Part shown: positions 1-7,532 of the stretch, piece after piece
Position numbering within the stretch: the stretch's first letter is position 1
Layout: the number at the start of each line of letters is the position of its first letter
NCBI GenBank assembly: GCA_039961635.1
Contig: JABRWB010000089.1
Coordinates: 1 to 29,641 of the forward strand
Reading direction: 5' to 3'
From: a bacterium
GTDB taxonomy: Bacteria > 4484-113 > JAGGVC01
DNA: 29,641 nucleotides
The notes under the pieces: generated by a model
The model's database searches: none
The model's input: the letters and a program-made list of their open reading frames with translations, nothing else
What the model was told of the DNA's origin: nothing
Program-made: the position numbers and the translations under genes

Positions 1-2
1 CG

Positions 3-1241
3 TCGGCCAGCTACGATCCGGACGGGACGATTGTCAGCTACGACTGGAACTTCGACGGCGGGCTGTGGGATTTGGAAGGCGTCGGCCCGGTGCAGGAGCA
101 TACATACACCGTGCCGTATCCGACGACGACCGCGACGGTGAAGGTGTGGGACAGCGAAGGCGCGATCGCGGAGAAGAGCGTTGTGATTAACGTGCATGGG
201 TGGTACAAGTATTACGTAGACACGGGCCCAAACGTAGGAGGCGGGTCAAGCATTTGCATTTTGGGAAACGGACAGCCCGCAGTGGCATATTTTGACGATG
301 AAAATGACGATCTCAAATTCGTGAGCGCTTCGAGCGGCTTAACTGGCGATTGGAACCAGCCATTAACTTTGGATTCTGAAGGAGATGTCGGAAGGTACTG
401 CTCCCTGTCACTTATTGCAGGTAAACCCTCAGTTGCATATGCGGATTCAACGAATTCGCATATTAAGTTTATTAAATCTTCGGACGAATTTGGAGGTGAA
501 TGGGGAATGCCCCATTTCATTCCTACGGGCGAGCCAAGCCTCCGAGCTTCCCTTGTTGAGGTGGGGGGCCTTCCGGCGATTGCATTTCGCTTCTCTGAAT
601 CCAAGGTTCTTGGATTTGCACGCGCCATAAATCCCGAAGGTTCGGATTGGAATGGTCCTGTGGTTGTAGATCCTCAATTCGATTCTGGGTATTTGGCGTC
701 AATGCAAATTGTTAATGGCAATCCAGCAGTTGCATATTTCAATTTGCAGCAAGAACGGCTGAAATACATTAGGGCGCTTGATCAACTGGGGAATCAATGG
801 GGCGATGTCATTACCTTAGATGACCAAAATGATGCTTGGCGAATGTTGTCTTTTTGCGTAATCGATAGCAAACCTTCGGTAGCATATGCAGATGCCGCAA
901 ACGAGTATGTTTGGTTTACTTCGTCCTCCGACTTAAATGGTAGTACCTGGAAAGTTCCCCAACAAGTATCACGCATGAAAAGCTTTTCGTGGCTGGCATT
1001 AGGGAGCATCAAACAAGAGCCATTTGTGTTTTGCGAATTTGCTCCGCCAAGTCTTAATTTGATAATCGCGAATTCAGGTGAAGCGGGATCTTGGGGAAGT
1101 CCAATCAGTTTTGATTCCGGACAGGCAGATTTTCATCCCTCGTTTGCGTATTCAACTGAATTAAGCTCGGCATTTGTGAGCTACAAAGGGGGATATTATC
1201 AAGGTTCCGATTCGGATCTCAAGGTGGCGGTATTTCGATGA
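3..1241 (+). CDS. Secreted PKD-domain plus seven-repeat beta-propeller-like protein (5' partial)
   Basis: The reading frame is open from the left edge, so the N-terminus lies outside the window. The first ~65 residues form the end of a PKD domain (SYDPDGTIVSYDWNFDGG, then a VKVWDSEGA strand), an Ig-like fold of surface proteins. About seven repeats of ~50 residues follow, each built around G-x-P-[AS]-V-A-Y, an L-K-[FY]-[IV] strand and a G-x-x-W turn, which suggests a seven-bladed beta-propeller. The last two repeats are degenerate. Such proteins are usually secreted or surface attached; no ligand can be named. The PKD part is GC-rich like the rest of the window, while the propeller from about base 200 is distinctly AT-richer, suggesting a domain of different origin. 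No C-terminal sorting signal is visible. Confidence 0.8.
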   Translation, partial: SASYDPDGTIVSYDWNFDGGLWDLEGVGPVQEHTYTVPYPTTTATVKVWDSEGAIAEKSVVINVHGWYKYYVDTGPNVGGGSSICILGNGQPAVAYFDDENDDLKFVSASSGLTGDWNQPLTLDSEGDVGRYCSLSLIAGKPSVAYADSTNSHIKFIKSSDEFGGEWGMPHFIPTGEPSLRASLVEVGGLPAIAFRFSESKVLGFARAINPEGSDWNGPVVVDPQFDSGYLASMQIVNGNPAVAYFNLQQERLKYIRALDQLGNQWGDVITLDDQNDAWRMLSFCVIDSKPSVAYADAANEYVWFTSSSDLNGSTWKVPQQVSRMKSFSWLALGSIKQEPFVFCEFAPPSLNLIIANSGEAGSWGSPISFDSGQADFHPSFAYSTELSSAFVSYKGGYYQGSDSDLKVAVFR

Positions 1242-1337
1242 ACATGATGCAAACAATCCAAAATCTCATTTGAAAGTGATGTGGCTTTCTGGAGTAATGT
1301 GTTTTAAGCAAAATCCACAAAAAGGAGGTGAATCGAA

Positions 1338-1781
1338 ATGGCGGAAATCATTAAGGCAACGACAACTGAGGTCGTCGTTAACGAAGACGGTGGCCAAATA
1401 GATTTCCGAGTCGAGGGAGATACGCTCGCCAGCATTATTTATGCAGGAGCGGCCGTCGATAAGGTTCTATTGGGCGCGGACGTAGTAAGCTCGCTGGACG
1501 CACGAGTTACCTGTCGGCAAACGGTATCCAACGCGGCGATCCCAGTTTTGGAGTTGAGTCAAAGCGACGCAGATGAGCCTTTTATCAAGTTCTCGGGCAC
1601 AAGCGCTTCAGCGTGCGGCCAGTGCGTTCTGATTACCACAGCAACCGGAGTCGTCGACGGACCAAAGCGCGCTAGGTCTGGAGAATACGGCTTGTACTAC
1701 GCAGACTTGGCGGCGTTGGTGGAGTTCAGCGGGAACAAGTACTACATTCCGTTGTTTATCTGTGAGTACGTTCAGCCGTAA
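1338..1781 (+). CDS. Small protein resembling phage structural/tail-associated proteins
   Basis: This 147-aa protein starts at an ATG preceded by a nearly perfect Shine-Dalgarno (AAAGGAGGTGA), the strongest in the window. It has no signal peptide or membrane segment. The N-terminal stretch (VVVNEDGGQIDFRVEGDT, then VDKVLLGAD) resembles, from memory, the opening of hypothetical virion or tail proteins common in viral metagenomes, as does the later motif LELSQSDADEPFIKFSGTSA. The C-terminus (KYYIPLFICEYVQP) fits a short beta-rich subunit. It sits in an AT-richer stretch, ~95 nt after the propeller gene and before a strong hairpin. I infer a viral or domesticated-viral origin. The exact role is unknown and the family link is unverified. 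Confidence 0.7.
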   Translation: MAEIIKATTTEVVVNEDGGQIDFRVEGDTLASIIYAGAAVDKVLLGADVVSSLDARVTCRQTVSNAAIPVLELSQSDADEPFIKFSGTSASACGQCVLITTATGVVDGPKRARSGEYGLYYADLAALVEFSGNKYYIPLFICEYVQP

Positions 1782-1811
1782 CAGGTAAGTAAATTTGCAC
1801 CTTGGTACAAA

Positions 1812-1844
1812 GGGGGGCCCGTATCCAATGGTTACGGGCTCCCC
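1812..1844 (+). terminator. Strong 15-bp hairpin between two small genes
   Basis: An almost perfect inverted repeat: arm GGGGGGCCCGTATCC, a 3-nt loop AAT, then GGTTACGGGCTCCCC, with one T-T mismatch and one G-T wobble. It begins 30 nt after the stop of the virus-like gene. No U-tract follows, so it may be an mRNA-stabilising or processing stem rather than a classical intrinsic terminator. Confidence 0.6.
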
Positions 1845-1867
1845 GATCCAATCCTAAGGAGGGTAAA

Positions 1868-2215
1868 ATGCTTTCAATTCGCACAAATGATGGAACCGTA
1901 CTGCTGTTGGAGGCTGCGCCCAGGGGTACAGTTAAAGTTGGGTGCTATAAGTTAATGACTGAGTTTCTTGCAGATCAGACAGTCATTGCAGGTCTTGCTG
2001 ACTTTCTTAAAGAGACACAACCTCCAATGAAGATTTTGGGAATTAAGAATCTCTCCAGTGGAAATCAAACTGGTAACGAGCTGGCAAAAGCTGGGATTAG
2101 CCAGTTGCCTAAAGATTGTGGTTCAGATTCAAAACACTTGAGCAATACAAGTGAAACAGGGGATTCTAATTCTAAGGCGAAGGTGTCTGTAAGGAAAAGC
2201 AAAAACCCCATTTAA
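1868..2215 (+). CDS. Hypothetical small AT-rich protein
   Basis: A 115-aa product starts at an ATG with a good Shine-Dalgarno (AAGGAGGG) at normal spacing. The frame extends upstream, but that part would run through the hairpin, so this start is preferred. The N-terminal half (MLSIRTNDGTVLLLEAAPRG, then a mixed region ending LADFLKETQPP) looks folded. The last ~45 residues are Ser/Asn/Lys-rich and probably disordered, ending in a basic tail (VRKSKNPI). Composition is the most AT-rich of any gene here, matching the preceding virus-like gene, so the two may have arrived together. I do not recognise the family; no catalytic motif, signal peptide or membrane segment is visible. Confidence 0.6.
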   Translation: MLSIRTNDGTVLLLEAAPRGTVKVGCYKLMTEFLADQTVIAGLADFLKETQPPMKILGIKNLSSGNQTGNELAKAGISQLPKDCGSDSKHLSNTSETGDSNSKAKVSVRKSKNPI

Positions 2216-2408
2216 CTTGTAGAACCTCGTTTCAATAGCGTACCAAAATCCCCGCGTCGCGCTCGGGCGCGCAGGTTCCGCGTACATTCCGCGCAGGTAC
2301 AGCGGCCCGCAATCGCGTCCATTTCCGCGGCCGCGGCGGCTGGCATTTGCGCGGCGGCAATTCGTGAATAGCGGCGGTTTCTTCACAATCTCCCCGGTTT
2401 TTGGTTTT

Positions 2409-2434
2409 CAACGCTCAACGCTTAACGCTCAACT
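2409..2434. repeat. Short tandem 7-mer array (cAACGCT)
   Basis: Three tandem copies of [CT]AACGCT followed by a partial CAACT. The 11-mer AACGCTCAACT that ends the array recurs as a direct repeat at 2660-2670, just before the mutS promoter. Function unknown. Confidence 0.7.
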
Positions 2435-2498
2435 GAATAACGGGGCGGGATGCGCCGATATGGAGATCGGCGGTATATTTCATTTCGGTTTTCCCTAT

Positions 2499-2511
2499 CT
2501 CACTACTTCAC
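2499..2511. repeat. CTCACTACTTCAC element, copy 1
   Basis: The 13-mer recurs exactly at 11470-11482 upstream of asnS; both copies follow a CCCTAT or CCCTATA sequence. A second, similar CACTATCTCACT follows copy 1. This looks like a decayed dispersed intergenic repeat. Confidence 0.5.
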
Positions 2512-2550
2512 TATCTCACTTGAGGGCGGTTGCCAGCGGCACCAACATTT

Positions 2551-2568
2551 CCGAGGCTGAAGCCTCGG
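2551..2568. repeat. Palindromic intergenic element (CCGAGGCTGAAGCCTCGG)
   Basis: An 18-nt inverted repeat with 8-nt arms around GA (in practice a 7-bp stem with a TGAA loop). It shares its layout with the palindrome ~40 nt downstream. No U-tract follows directly. Confidence 0.6.
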
Positions 2569-2607
2569 CTCCTTTGTTCTTTTTCCTTTGCCCTTTTGAC
2601 AGTTGGA

Positions 2608-2625
2608 CGCGGCCTGAAGGCCGCG
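2608..2625. repeat. Palindromic intergenic element, copy A
   Basis: CGCGGCCTGAAGGCCGCG, a 7-8-bp stem with a TGAA/GA loop. With its flanks it forms a 23-nt sequence found in inverted orientation at 29184-29206, showing a dispersed repeat family rather than a gene-specific terminator. Confidence 0.75.
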
Positions 2626-2698
2626 CTTCCCGGTTTAAGGATTTTAACTCTAAACTCCCAACGCTCAACTCTTAGCGGTCGGCGGAGGCGCCGCCCGC

Positions 2699-2704
2699 TA
2701 TAAT
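2699..2704 (+). promoter_or_regulatory. -10 element of leaderless mutS
   Basis: A consensus TATAAT whose last T lies exactly 6 nt before the mutS GTG, so the expected transcription start coincides with the start codon. No Shine-Dalgarno is present (CCCCCC fills the gap) and no clear -35 is seen. A GGCGG/CCGCC stem lies immediately upstream. Confidence 0.7.
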
Positions 2705-2710
2705 CCCCCC

Positions 2711-5263
2711 GTGCCCAAGGTCGCCGCCGACAGCCACACGCCGTTATTCCGGCAGTACTACGCCCTCAAGGAGGAGCACGGGGACGCCGTCCTCATGTTC
2801 CGCCTGGGCGATTTCTACGAGATGTTCGGCCCCGACGCCGAGCGGGCCAGCCGCGTCCTGGGCATCACGCTCACAAGCCGGGCGCTCAACCAGAAAACGA
2901 AAGTCCCGATGTGCGGGGTGCCGCACCACAGCGTCCAGCGCTACATCAGGCGGCTTCTGGAGGCCGGGCTGACGGTCGCGGTCGCCGACCAGATGGAGGA
3001 CCCGGCGCAGGCCAAGGGCATCGTGCGGCGGGACGTGGTGCGGCTCATCACGCCTGGCACCGTGATCGAGGACGAGCTTCTGGACGCGGGCGCTGCGAAT
3101 TATCTTGCCGTTGTTGCGAAGTTGCGGGACAGGCTGGGATTCGCGGTATTGGAATCCAGCGGAGGCAGCATTCATGCGGGCGAAAGCCCTTATGGCGATG
3201 CGGCAATGGTATGCGCCGAAATTGCGGGCAGGGCGCCGAAGGAGCTCAAAATCCCGCCGGATCTTCGAAAAGACCCGGCGTTTTCCGAGCTTCTCGCGCG
3301 GATTCCGGAGAACGCGGTTTCGGATTGCGGCGAGTTTCCGTCGCCGGCCGATCTCGAATATTTCGTCGAGCGCCAATTCAAGGCGCCGGTTGCGGCGCTG
3401 GGGATGGAGGGCAGGCACGCGGCGATGCAGGCCGTCTTCGAGGTCGTGCGCACGCTGCGGTACAACTTCAAAGTCGAGTCGCTCGACCTTTCGTTCGTCC
3501 CTCTGGATTTATCGGACCACATGGTGCTGGACGCGCACACGCTGGCGAATCTGGAAGTGCTCGAAGGTCTTTCTGCGGGGGGGGAGTGTCTGCTGGACGT
3601 GTTCGCCGCGCCGCGGACGGCGATGGGCCGGCGCCAGATACGCGAATGGCTGCGCGCGCCGTTGCGCGATGCGGCGATGGCCGATGCAAGGCTGGATGCG
3701 GTCTCGGCGCTGGTCGACGCGCCAGAACCGCGCGGCGGAATCGCGTCCGCGCTTTCCAAAATCGTGGATATCGAGCGGATCGCCAACCGCGCTTCGTTCG
3801 GCAAGACAAATCCGAAGGAGCTTGCGGCGCTGCGAGACGCGCTGGGCTCGCTCGGTGAGCTTTCCAATATCGTGTCGGGAATTTATTTCGAAGCCGAAGC
3901 GGGCGCGGATTTCGCGGATGACGCGGAAGGCGCGCCTGCATGCGCGAATGCTTCTCTCCTTCCCGCGATTGCATCTCGGCTGGCGGAGCGCCCGTCGATA
4001 TTGGACAAGCTTTCGCGCGTCCTCGCGGAAGATCCGCCCGCGGATCCGGGGCAGGGGGGAGTGGTGCGCGAGGGATATTTGCCGGAGCTGGACGAGCTTC
4101 GAAACCTGAAGGCCCAGGCCGCGCAATGGATGACGGAATATGAATCGGCCCAGAAAGAACGTCTCGGAATCAAGTCGCTGAAAGTGAAATATACACCGGC
4201 ATTCGGCTGGTCAATCGAAGTTACAAAACCGAATCTTCATTTGGTGCCCGGTGATTACGTGCGAAAGCAGACGATGGTCGCGGCCGAGCGGTTCACGACG
4301 CCGGAGCTTACCGAGCATGAAACGAAGCTCGCGACCGCGGAGGAAAAATCGCTAGCGCTTGAGAAGGAAATATTCTCCGCGCTGGTGAAGGAAGTTGCAG
4401 GCGCGCGCGACCGGCTGCTCGAAATCGCGGATGCGATTAAAACTCTGGATGTGCTGGTTTCATTCGCCGAAACGGCGGAGCGCGAGCGCTGGCGCAGGCC
4501 GGAGCTGTCCGACGCGCCTGGCATTTCGCTTTCCGGCGCGCGGCATCCGTCCGTCGAGCGATCGGTCGGTCGAGCGCGGTACGTGGCGAACGACTGTATG
4601 CTCGATTCGGAATCGCAGCAGATAATCGTCCTTACCGGACCGAATATGGGCGGCAAATCAACCTATCTTCGAATGGTCGCGCTTTGCGTGATTCTGGCGC
4701 AGGCGGGAAGTTTCGTCCCGGCGCAGTCCGCGCGCATCGGAATCGTGGACCGCGTGTTCACGCGCATCGGCGCGGCGGACGCGCTCGCGCAGGGGCGCAG
4801 CACGTTCATGGTCGAAATGGTGGAAACAGCCGAGATTCTTCGCAGCGCGACGCGGCGCAGCCTGGTGATACTGGACGAAGTCGGCCGCGGCACCGGGACT
4901 TATGACGGATTATCCATCGCGCGCGCGGTCGTCGAATACCTGCACAACCATAAAACCGCGTCGCCGCTTACGCTTTTCGCGACGCATTATTTCGAGCTGA
5001 CCGAGCTCGAAAAATACCTGCCGCGCGTTCGCAACTTCCGTATGGACGTGCTGAAGGAAAGCGGCGATTTCGTGTTCCTTTATTCGGTGTCGCCGGGAGC
5101 GGCGAACGAAAGTTACGGAATCGAAGTGGCGCGCCTCGCGGGGCTGCCTCACGGCGTCGTCACGCGTGCGCGCAAAGTGCTGGAAGAATTGGAAGACGTG
5201 AAGCGCTCGCATTTGAAAAAGGCGCGTGAGATAATGCAGATGGGCTTGTTCGATGATGAATGA
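2711..5263 (+). CDS. mutS: DNA mismatch repair protein MutS
   Basis: 850 residues, normal for bacterial MutS1. MutS recognises mismatches and small loops in DNA and licenses MutL by ATP-driven clamp sliding. The N-terminal mismatch-binding domain has LGDFYEMFG with the Phe-x-Glu wedge at F35/E37. Connector, lever and clamp regions follow. The ABC-type ATPase carries Walker A (TGPNMGGKST, near residue 643), Walker B and D-loop (LVILDEVGRGT, near 720) and the FATHY motif. The C-terminal helix-turn-helix dimerisation region is present. The GTG start is supported by the leaderless promoter 6 nt upstream and by the family's typical N-terminus (TPLFRQYYALKEEH). The 3' end overlaps the start of the next gene, but mutL is not adjacent. 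Nothing suggests loss of function. Confidence 0.97.
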   Translation: MPKVAADSHTPLFRQYYALKEEHGDAVLMFRLGDFYEMFGPDAERASRVLGITLTSRALNQKTKVPMCGVPHHSVQRYIRRLLEAGLTVAVADQMEDPAQAKGIVRRDVVRLITPGTVIEDELLDAGAANYLAVVAKLRDRLGFAVLESSGGSIHAGESPYGDAAMVCAEIAGRAPKELKIPPDLRKDPAFSELLARIPENAVSDCGEFPSPADLEYFVERQFKAPVAALGMEGRHAAMQAVFEVVRTLRYNFKVESLDLSFVPLDLSDHMVLDAHTLANLEVLEGLSAGGECLLDVFAAPRTAMGRRQIREWLRAPLRDAAMADARLDAVSALVDAPEPRGGIASALSKIVDIERIANRASFGKTNPKELAALRDALGSLGELSNIVSGIYFEAEAGADFADDAEGAPACANASLLPAIASRLAERPSILDKLSRVLAEDPPADPGQGGVVREGYLPELDELRNLKAQAAQWMTEYESAQKERLGIKSLKVKYTPAFGWSIEVTKPNLHLVPGDYVRKQTMVAAERFTTPELTEHETKLATAEEKSLALEKEIFSALVKEVAGARDRLLEIADAIKTLDVLVSFAETAERERWRRPELSDAPGISLSGARHPSVERSVGRARYVANDCMLDSESQQIIVLTGPNMGGKSTYLRMVALCVILAQAGSFVPAQSARIGIVDRVFTRIGAADALAQGRSTFMVEMVETAEILRSATRRSLVILDEVGRGTGTYDGLSIARAVVEYLHNHKTASPLTLFATHYFELTELEKYLPRVRNFRMDVLKESGDFVFLYSVSPGAANESYGIEVARLAGLPHGVVTRARKVLEELEDVKRSHLKKAREIMQMGLFDDE

Positions 5264-6821
5264 GTTTTCGACATCAGGGCCGTTTAAAGCTCGCTTCCGC
5301 CGTGTGGCGGCTGCCGCAGCCTGCGCAGCGCTGGTGTTGGCAATGAATGCATTTCAGGCGGACGCGCAGGGCGGTGTTTCCAAGCCCGTCATCCTTGTCG
5401 GCGATTTCAAAAACGAATCGGGCGACTCGTCGCTTGACAGCATCGGAGTCGGAATAGCGATTCAGATTACGGCGGTGCTGTCCCGCCTTTCATCGGTGTC
5501 GGTCATTCCGGGAGACGCACGGCGTTTGGCGCTTGCCGAGGCGCGGCTATCCGCTTCGGGATTCGCGGCCGCAAATCCGGCTCTGGGGGGAAGTCTTGCG
5601 AGCGCGACGCATGTCGTGTACGGAACTTACACGGTCATAGGCGAAGAGCTGATGGCGGCGGCGTACGCCGTGGACGCGAATTCGGGCGAGGCGGTCGGCA
5701 GCGCGACGGTGTCGGCCTACAAGCCGCAAGCCGGCTCGATTTGCGTTCAACTTGCACAGTCTTTGGTGGAGGATATTCGCGACGAATTTCCCGCGAAATC
5801 GTTTAATTTCGAAATCATCGAAGAGAATACGGATCCTGCAATAGAGCGTGCAAGGAACTATTCACTTGATATTTTATCCGCTAAGGGCGAACTTGAAAAT
5901 CTTCTTTACCGAAGCGGATTGCTCAGGCGCGGGCTTTCACGGGAGGAAATAGCTCGCGGCTTGGAATTGTGCGAATTCGTGCTTGCGGAATTTCCGGACG
6001 ACGCGGATACGCTTTTAAATTACGGCAATGCGTTGAGCATAAGCGGCGGAGAAACGGGCGTGGCGAAATCCGTGGAGGTTTTTAAGACCCTGTTGGAAAT
6101 GGATCCGGACAGCGCCGCGGGACATCTGAATCTTGGCGCGGTTTTGCTGAAGTCCGGGGACTTGGAAGAGGCGAAACAGCATCTCGAAGAGGCGGCGCGG
6201 CTTGGGCCGGACGGTGCGGCCGCGCAGAACAATCTTGGTCTGCTGCACATGAAATTGGGCGATTACGATGCGGCGGAAGCGAGGTTATTGAACGCGCTTG
6301 TGCTTGCCCCCGAGTATGTCGAAGCTCATGTGAATTTGGGTAATCTGCGCGCAAGACAAGGCGATTATTCGGGCGCGAAGCAGGCATACGAAAAGGCGAT
6401 CTGGATTAACGATGATTATCCGGAGGCGCATTTCAACTACGCGCTGTTAAATATCGCGGCGGGAAATCTGAACGGCGCGCGTGAGGAATTTGAGGCGGCG
6501 ATCGCGCTGGAGCCGCACTGCGCGGATTATCTGTGCGAATACGGTGCGCTCTTGATCGAGCTGGGCGAGCCGGAGAAGGCGCTGGACGCGCTCAACAGGG
6601 CGATATTTTCGGATCCTTCGCGTGCTGACGCAGTGTTTCACGCGGCCGTTGCACTTGGAAAGCTTGGCGATGAATCCGGGAGGAATTATTACTTGAATAA
6701 ATATTTGAATATGGCTTCGCCGGGGGACGGGCATTACAGGGAAGCGCTGGAAATCCTTCTCTTTGCAAGGCTTGGCAATGAGGCGGAAGCCGCAGGTTCG
6801 TTCGAACAAACGCGACAATGA
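5253..6821 (+). CDS. Secreted/periplasmic TPR protein with FlgO/TolB-N-like N-terminal domain
   Basis: A 522-aa protein starting inside the last codons of mutS (ATGATGAATGA), so translation is probably coupled. A basic region and hydrophobic core (VAAAAACAALVLAMNAFQADAQ) form a signal peptide cut near residue 38. Residues ~40-170 (VILVGDFKNESGD, then a GIAIQITAVLSRL helix and HVVYGTYTVIGEELMAAAYAVD) resemble the alpha/beta domain that precedes TPRs in FlgO- or TolB-N-like periplasmic proteins. From ~195 to the end there are about eight TPR units with the usual G-x-Y/L and A-x-x-x-P spacing (GHLNLGAVLLKSGDLEEA; AQNNLGLLHMKLGDYDAA). It probably scaffolds an envelope complex; the partner is unknown. 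The link to mutS is positional only. Confidence 0.8.
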   Translation: MMNEFSTSGPFKARFRRVAAAAACAALVLAMNAFQADAQGGVSKPVILVGDFKNESGDSSLDSIGVGIAIQITAVLSRLSSVSVIPGDARRLALAEARLSASGFAAANPALGGSLASATHVVYGTYTVIGEELMAAAYAVDANSGEAVGSATVSAYKPQAGSICVQLAQSLVEDIRDEFPAKSFNFEIIEENTDPAIERARNYSLDILSAKGELENLLYRSGLLRRGLSREEIARGLELCEFVLAEFPDDADTLLNYGNALSISGGETGVAKSVEVFKTLLEMDPDSAAGHLNLGAVLLKSGDLEEAKQHLEEAARLGPDGAAAQNNLGLLHMKLGDYDAAEARLLNALVLAPEYVEAHVNLGNLRARQGDYSGAKQAYEKAIWINDDYPEAHFNYALLNIAAGNLNGAREEFEAAIALEPHCADYLCEYGALLIELGEPEKALDALNRAIFSDPSRADAVFHAAVALGKLGDESGRNYYLNKYLNMASPGDGHYREALEILLFARLGNEAEAAGSFEQTRQ

Positions 6822-6834
6822 ATATATCAAACAA

Positions 6835-7524
6835 ATGCGCATTCTGATAATTCAAAACTGCGAAACGGAAGGATTGGGACATTTCATTCACGCGCTCGCT
6901 GTTAGGGGAATCGAGTTCGACGTATGCCATCCGTACGAGGACGACACTTATCCGTCGCCCGTCGCATATGACGCGATGATCGTCGGCGGCACGCCGATGT
7001 CGGTTTGCGACATCGAAGAGCACGCGCACCTGCTGTCGGAACGCACATACGTTGCCGAGGCGCTGGAGGGGGAAGTAAAAGTGTTGGGGGTATGCTTCGG
7101 CGCTCAACTGCTTGCGCACATTCTCGGTGCGGAGGTTCGGCCCAATCCGGTGAAGGAAATCGGAATGTACGAAGTTCAACTTACGGAGGAAGGCAAGGCG
7201 GATCCGATATTTGGCGGATTCCCGGAGTCATTTCCCGTCTTTCAATGGCACGGGGACACCTTCGATCTGCCCGGCGGCGCCTCATTGTTGGCCACCGGCA
7301 AGAACTGCCGCAATCAGGCGTTTCGAAAAGACAATGCTATCGGCGTGCAGTTCCATTTGGAGGCCGGGGCGGAAGACGCGGAAAGGTGGGCGGAAGTGTA
7401 TGCGGAGGAACTTGCCGCATTCGGAAAAACGAAGAAACAAGTTATGGAGGAATGCGCGAACCAGGAATCCGCGATGAACAGACTGGCTGGGTTGTTGCTC
7501 GAAAATTTTCTTGGAATCGAATAG
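6835..7524 (+). CDS. Class I glutamine amidotransferase (GMP synthase GATase-like)
   Basis: A 229-aa stand-alone triad glutamine amidotransferase domain, which hydrolyses glutamine to release ammonia. The nucleophile is C87 in the elbow VLGVCFGAQ and the other triad residues are H174 and E176 in GVQFHLEA, so it looks active. The chosen start (MRILIIQNCETEG) fits the first beta-strand of the family and follows the TPR gene by 13 nt. There is no obvious Shine-Dalgarno, only an A-rich leader. The C-terminus adds a ~50-residue helical tail ending near NRLAGLLLENFLGIE. No synthetase partner is adjacent. Stand-alone relatives are often annotated as GMP synthase-like or as gamma-glutamyl compound hydrolases, so the substrate cannot be assigned. 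It lies 8 nt upstream of the carboxypeptidase. Confidence 0.88.
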   Translation: MRILIIQNCETEGLGHFIHALAVRGIEFDVCHPYEDDTYPSPVAYDAMIVGGTPMSVCDIEEHAHLLSERTYVAEALEGEVKVLGVCFGAQLLAHILGAEVRPNPVKEIGMYEVQLTEEGKADPIFGGFPESFPVFQWHGDTFDLPGGASLLATGKNCRNQAFRKDNAIGVQFHLEAGAEDAERWAEVYAEELAAFGKTKKQVMEECANQESAMNRLAGLLLENFLGIE

Positions 7525-7532
7525 GGCTGGAA

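Larger units (their letters stand above)
2216..2710. other. Non-coding repeat-bearing intergenic region
   Basis: About 500 bp without a convincing gene. Short open frames here have mixed composition, no ribosome binding site and run through repeats. It contains a GC-rich first third, a short tandem array of a CAACGCT-like 7-mer, a pyrimidine-rich CTCACTACTTCAC element that recurs before asnS, two palindromes with TGAA loops, and the mutS promoter. Confidence 0.75.

Noticed and set aside
2364-2675. 103-codon open frame before mutS
   Set aside because: It runs through tandem 7-mers and two palindromes, lacks a ribosome site and has no protein-like composition.
3105-4109. Arg/Ser-rich alternate frames within mutS on both strands
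   Set aside because: Shadow frames of a high-GC gene; Arg/Ala/Ser-rich products without motifs, while MutS is complete in its own frame.
7005-7532. N-terminal extension of the carboxypeptidase frame into the amidotransferase gene
   Set aside because: The extension would place the signal peptide in the middle of the protein and overlaps an intact gene; the start at 7533 fits the signal peptide.
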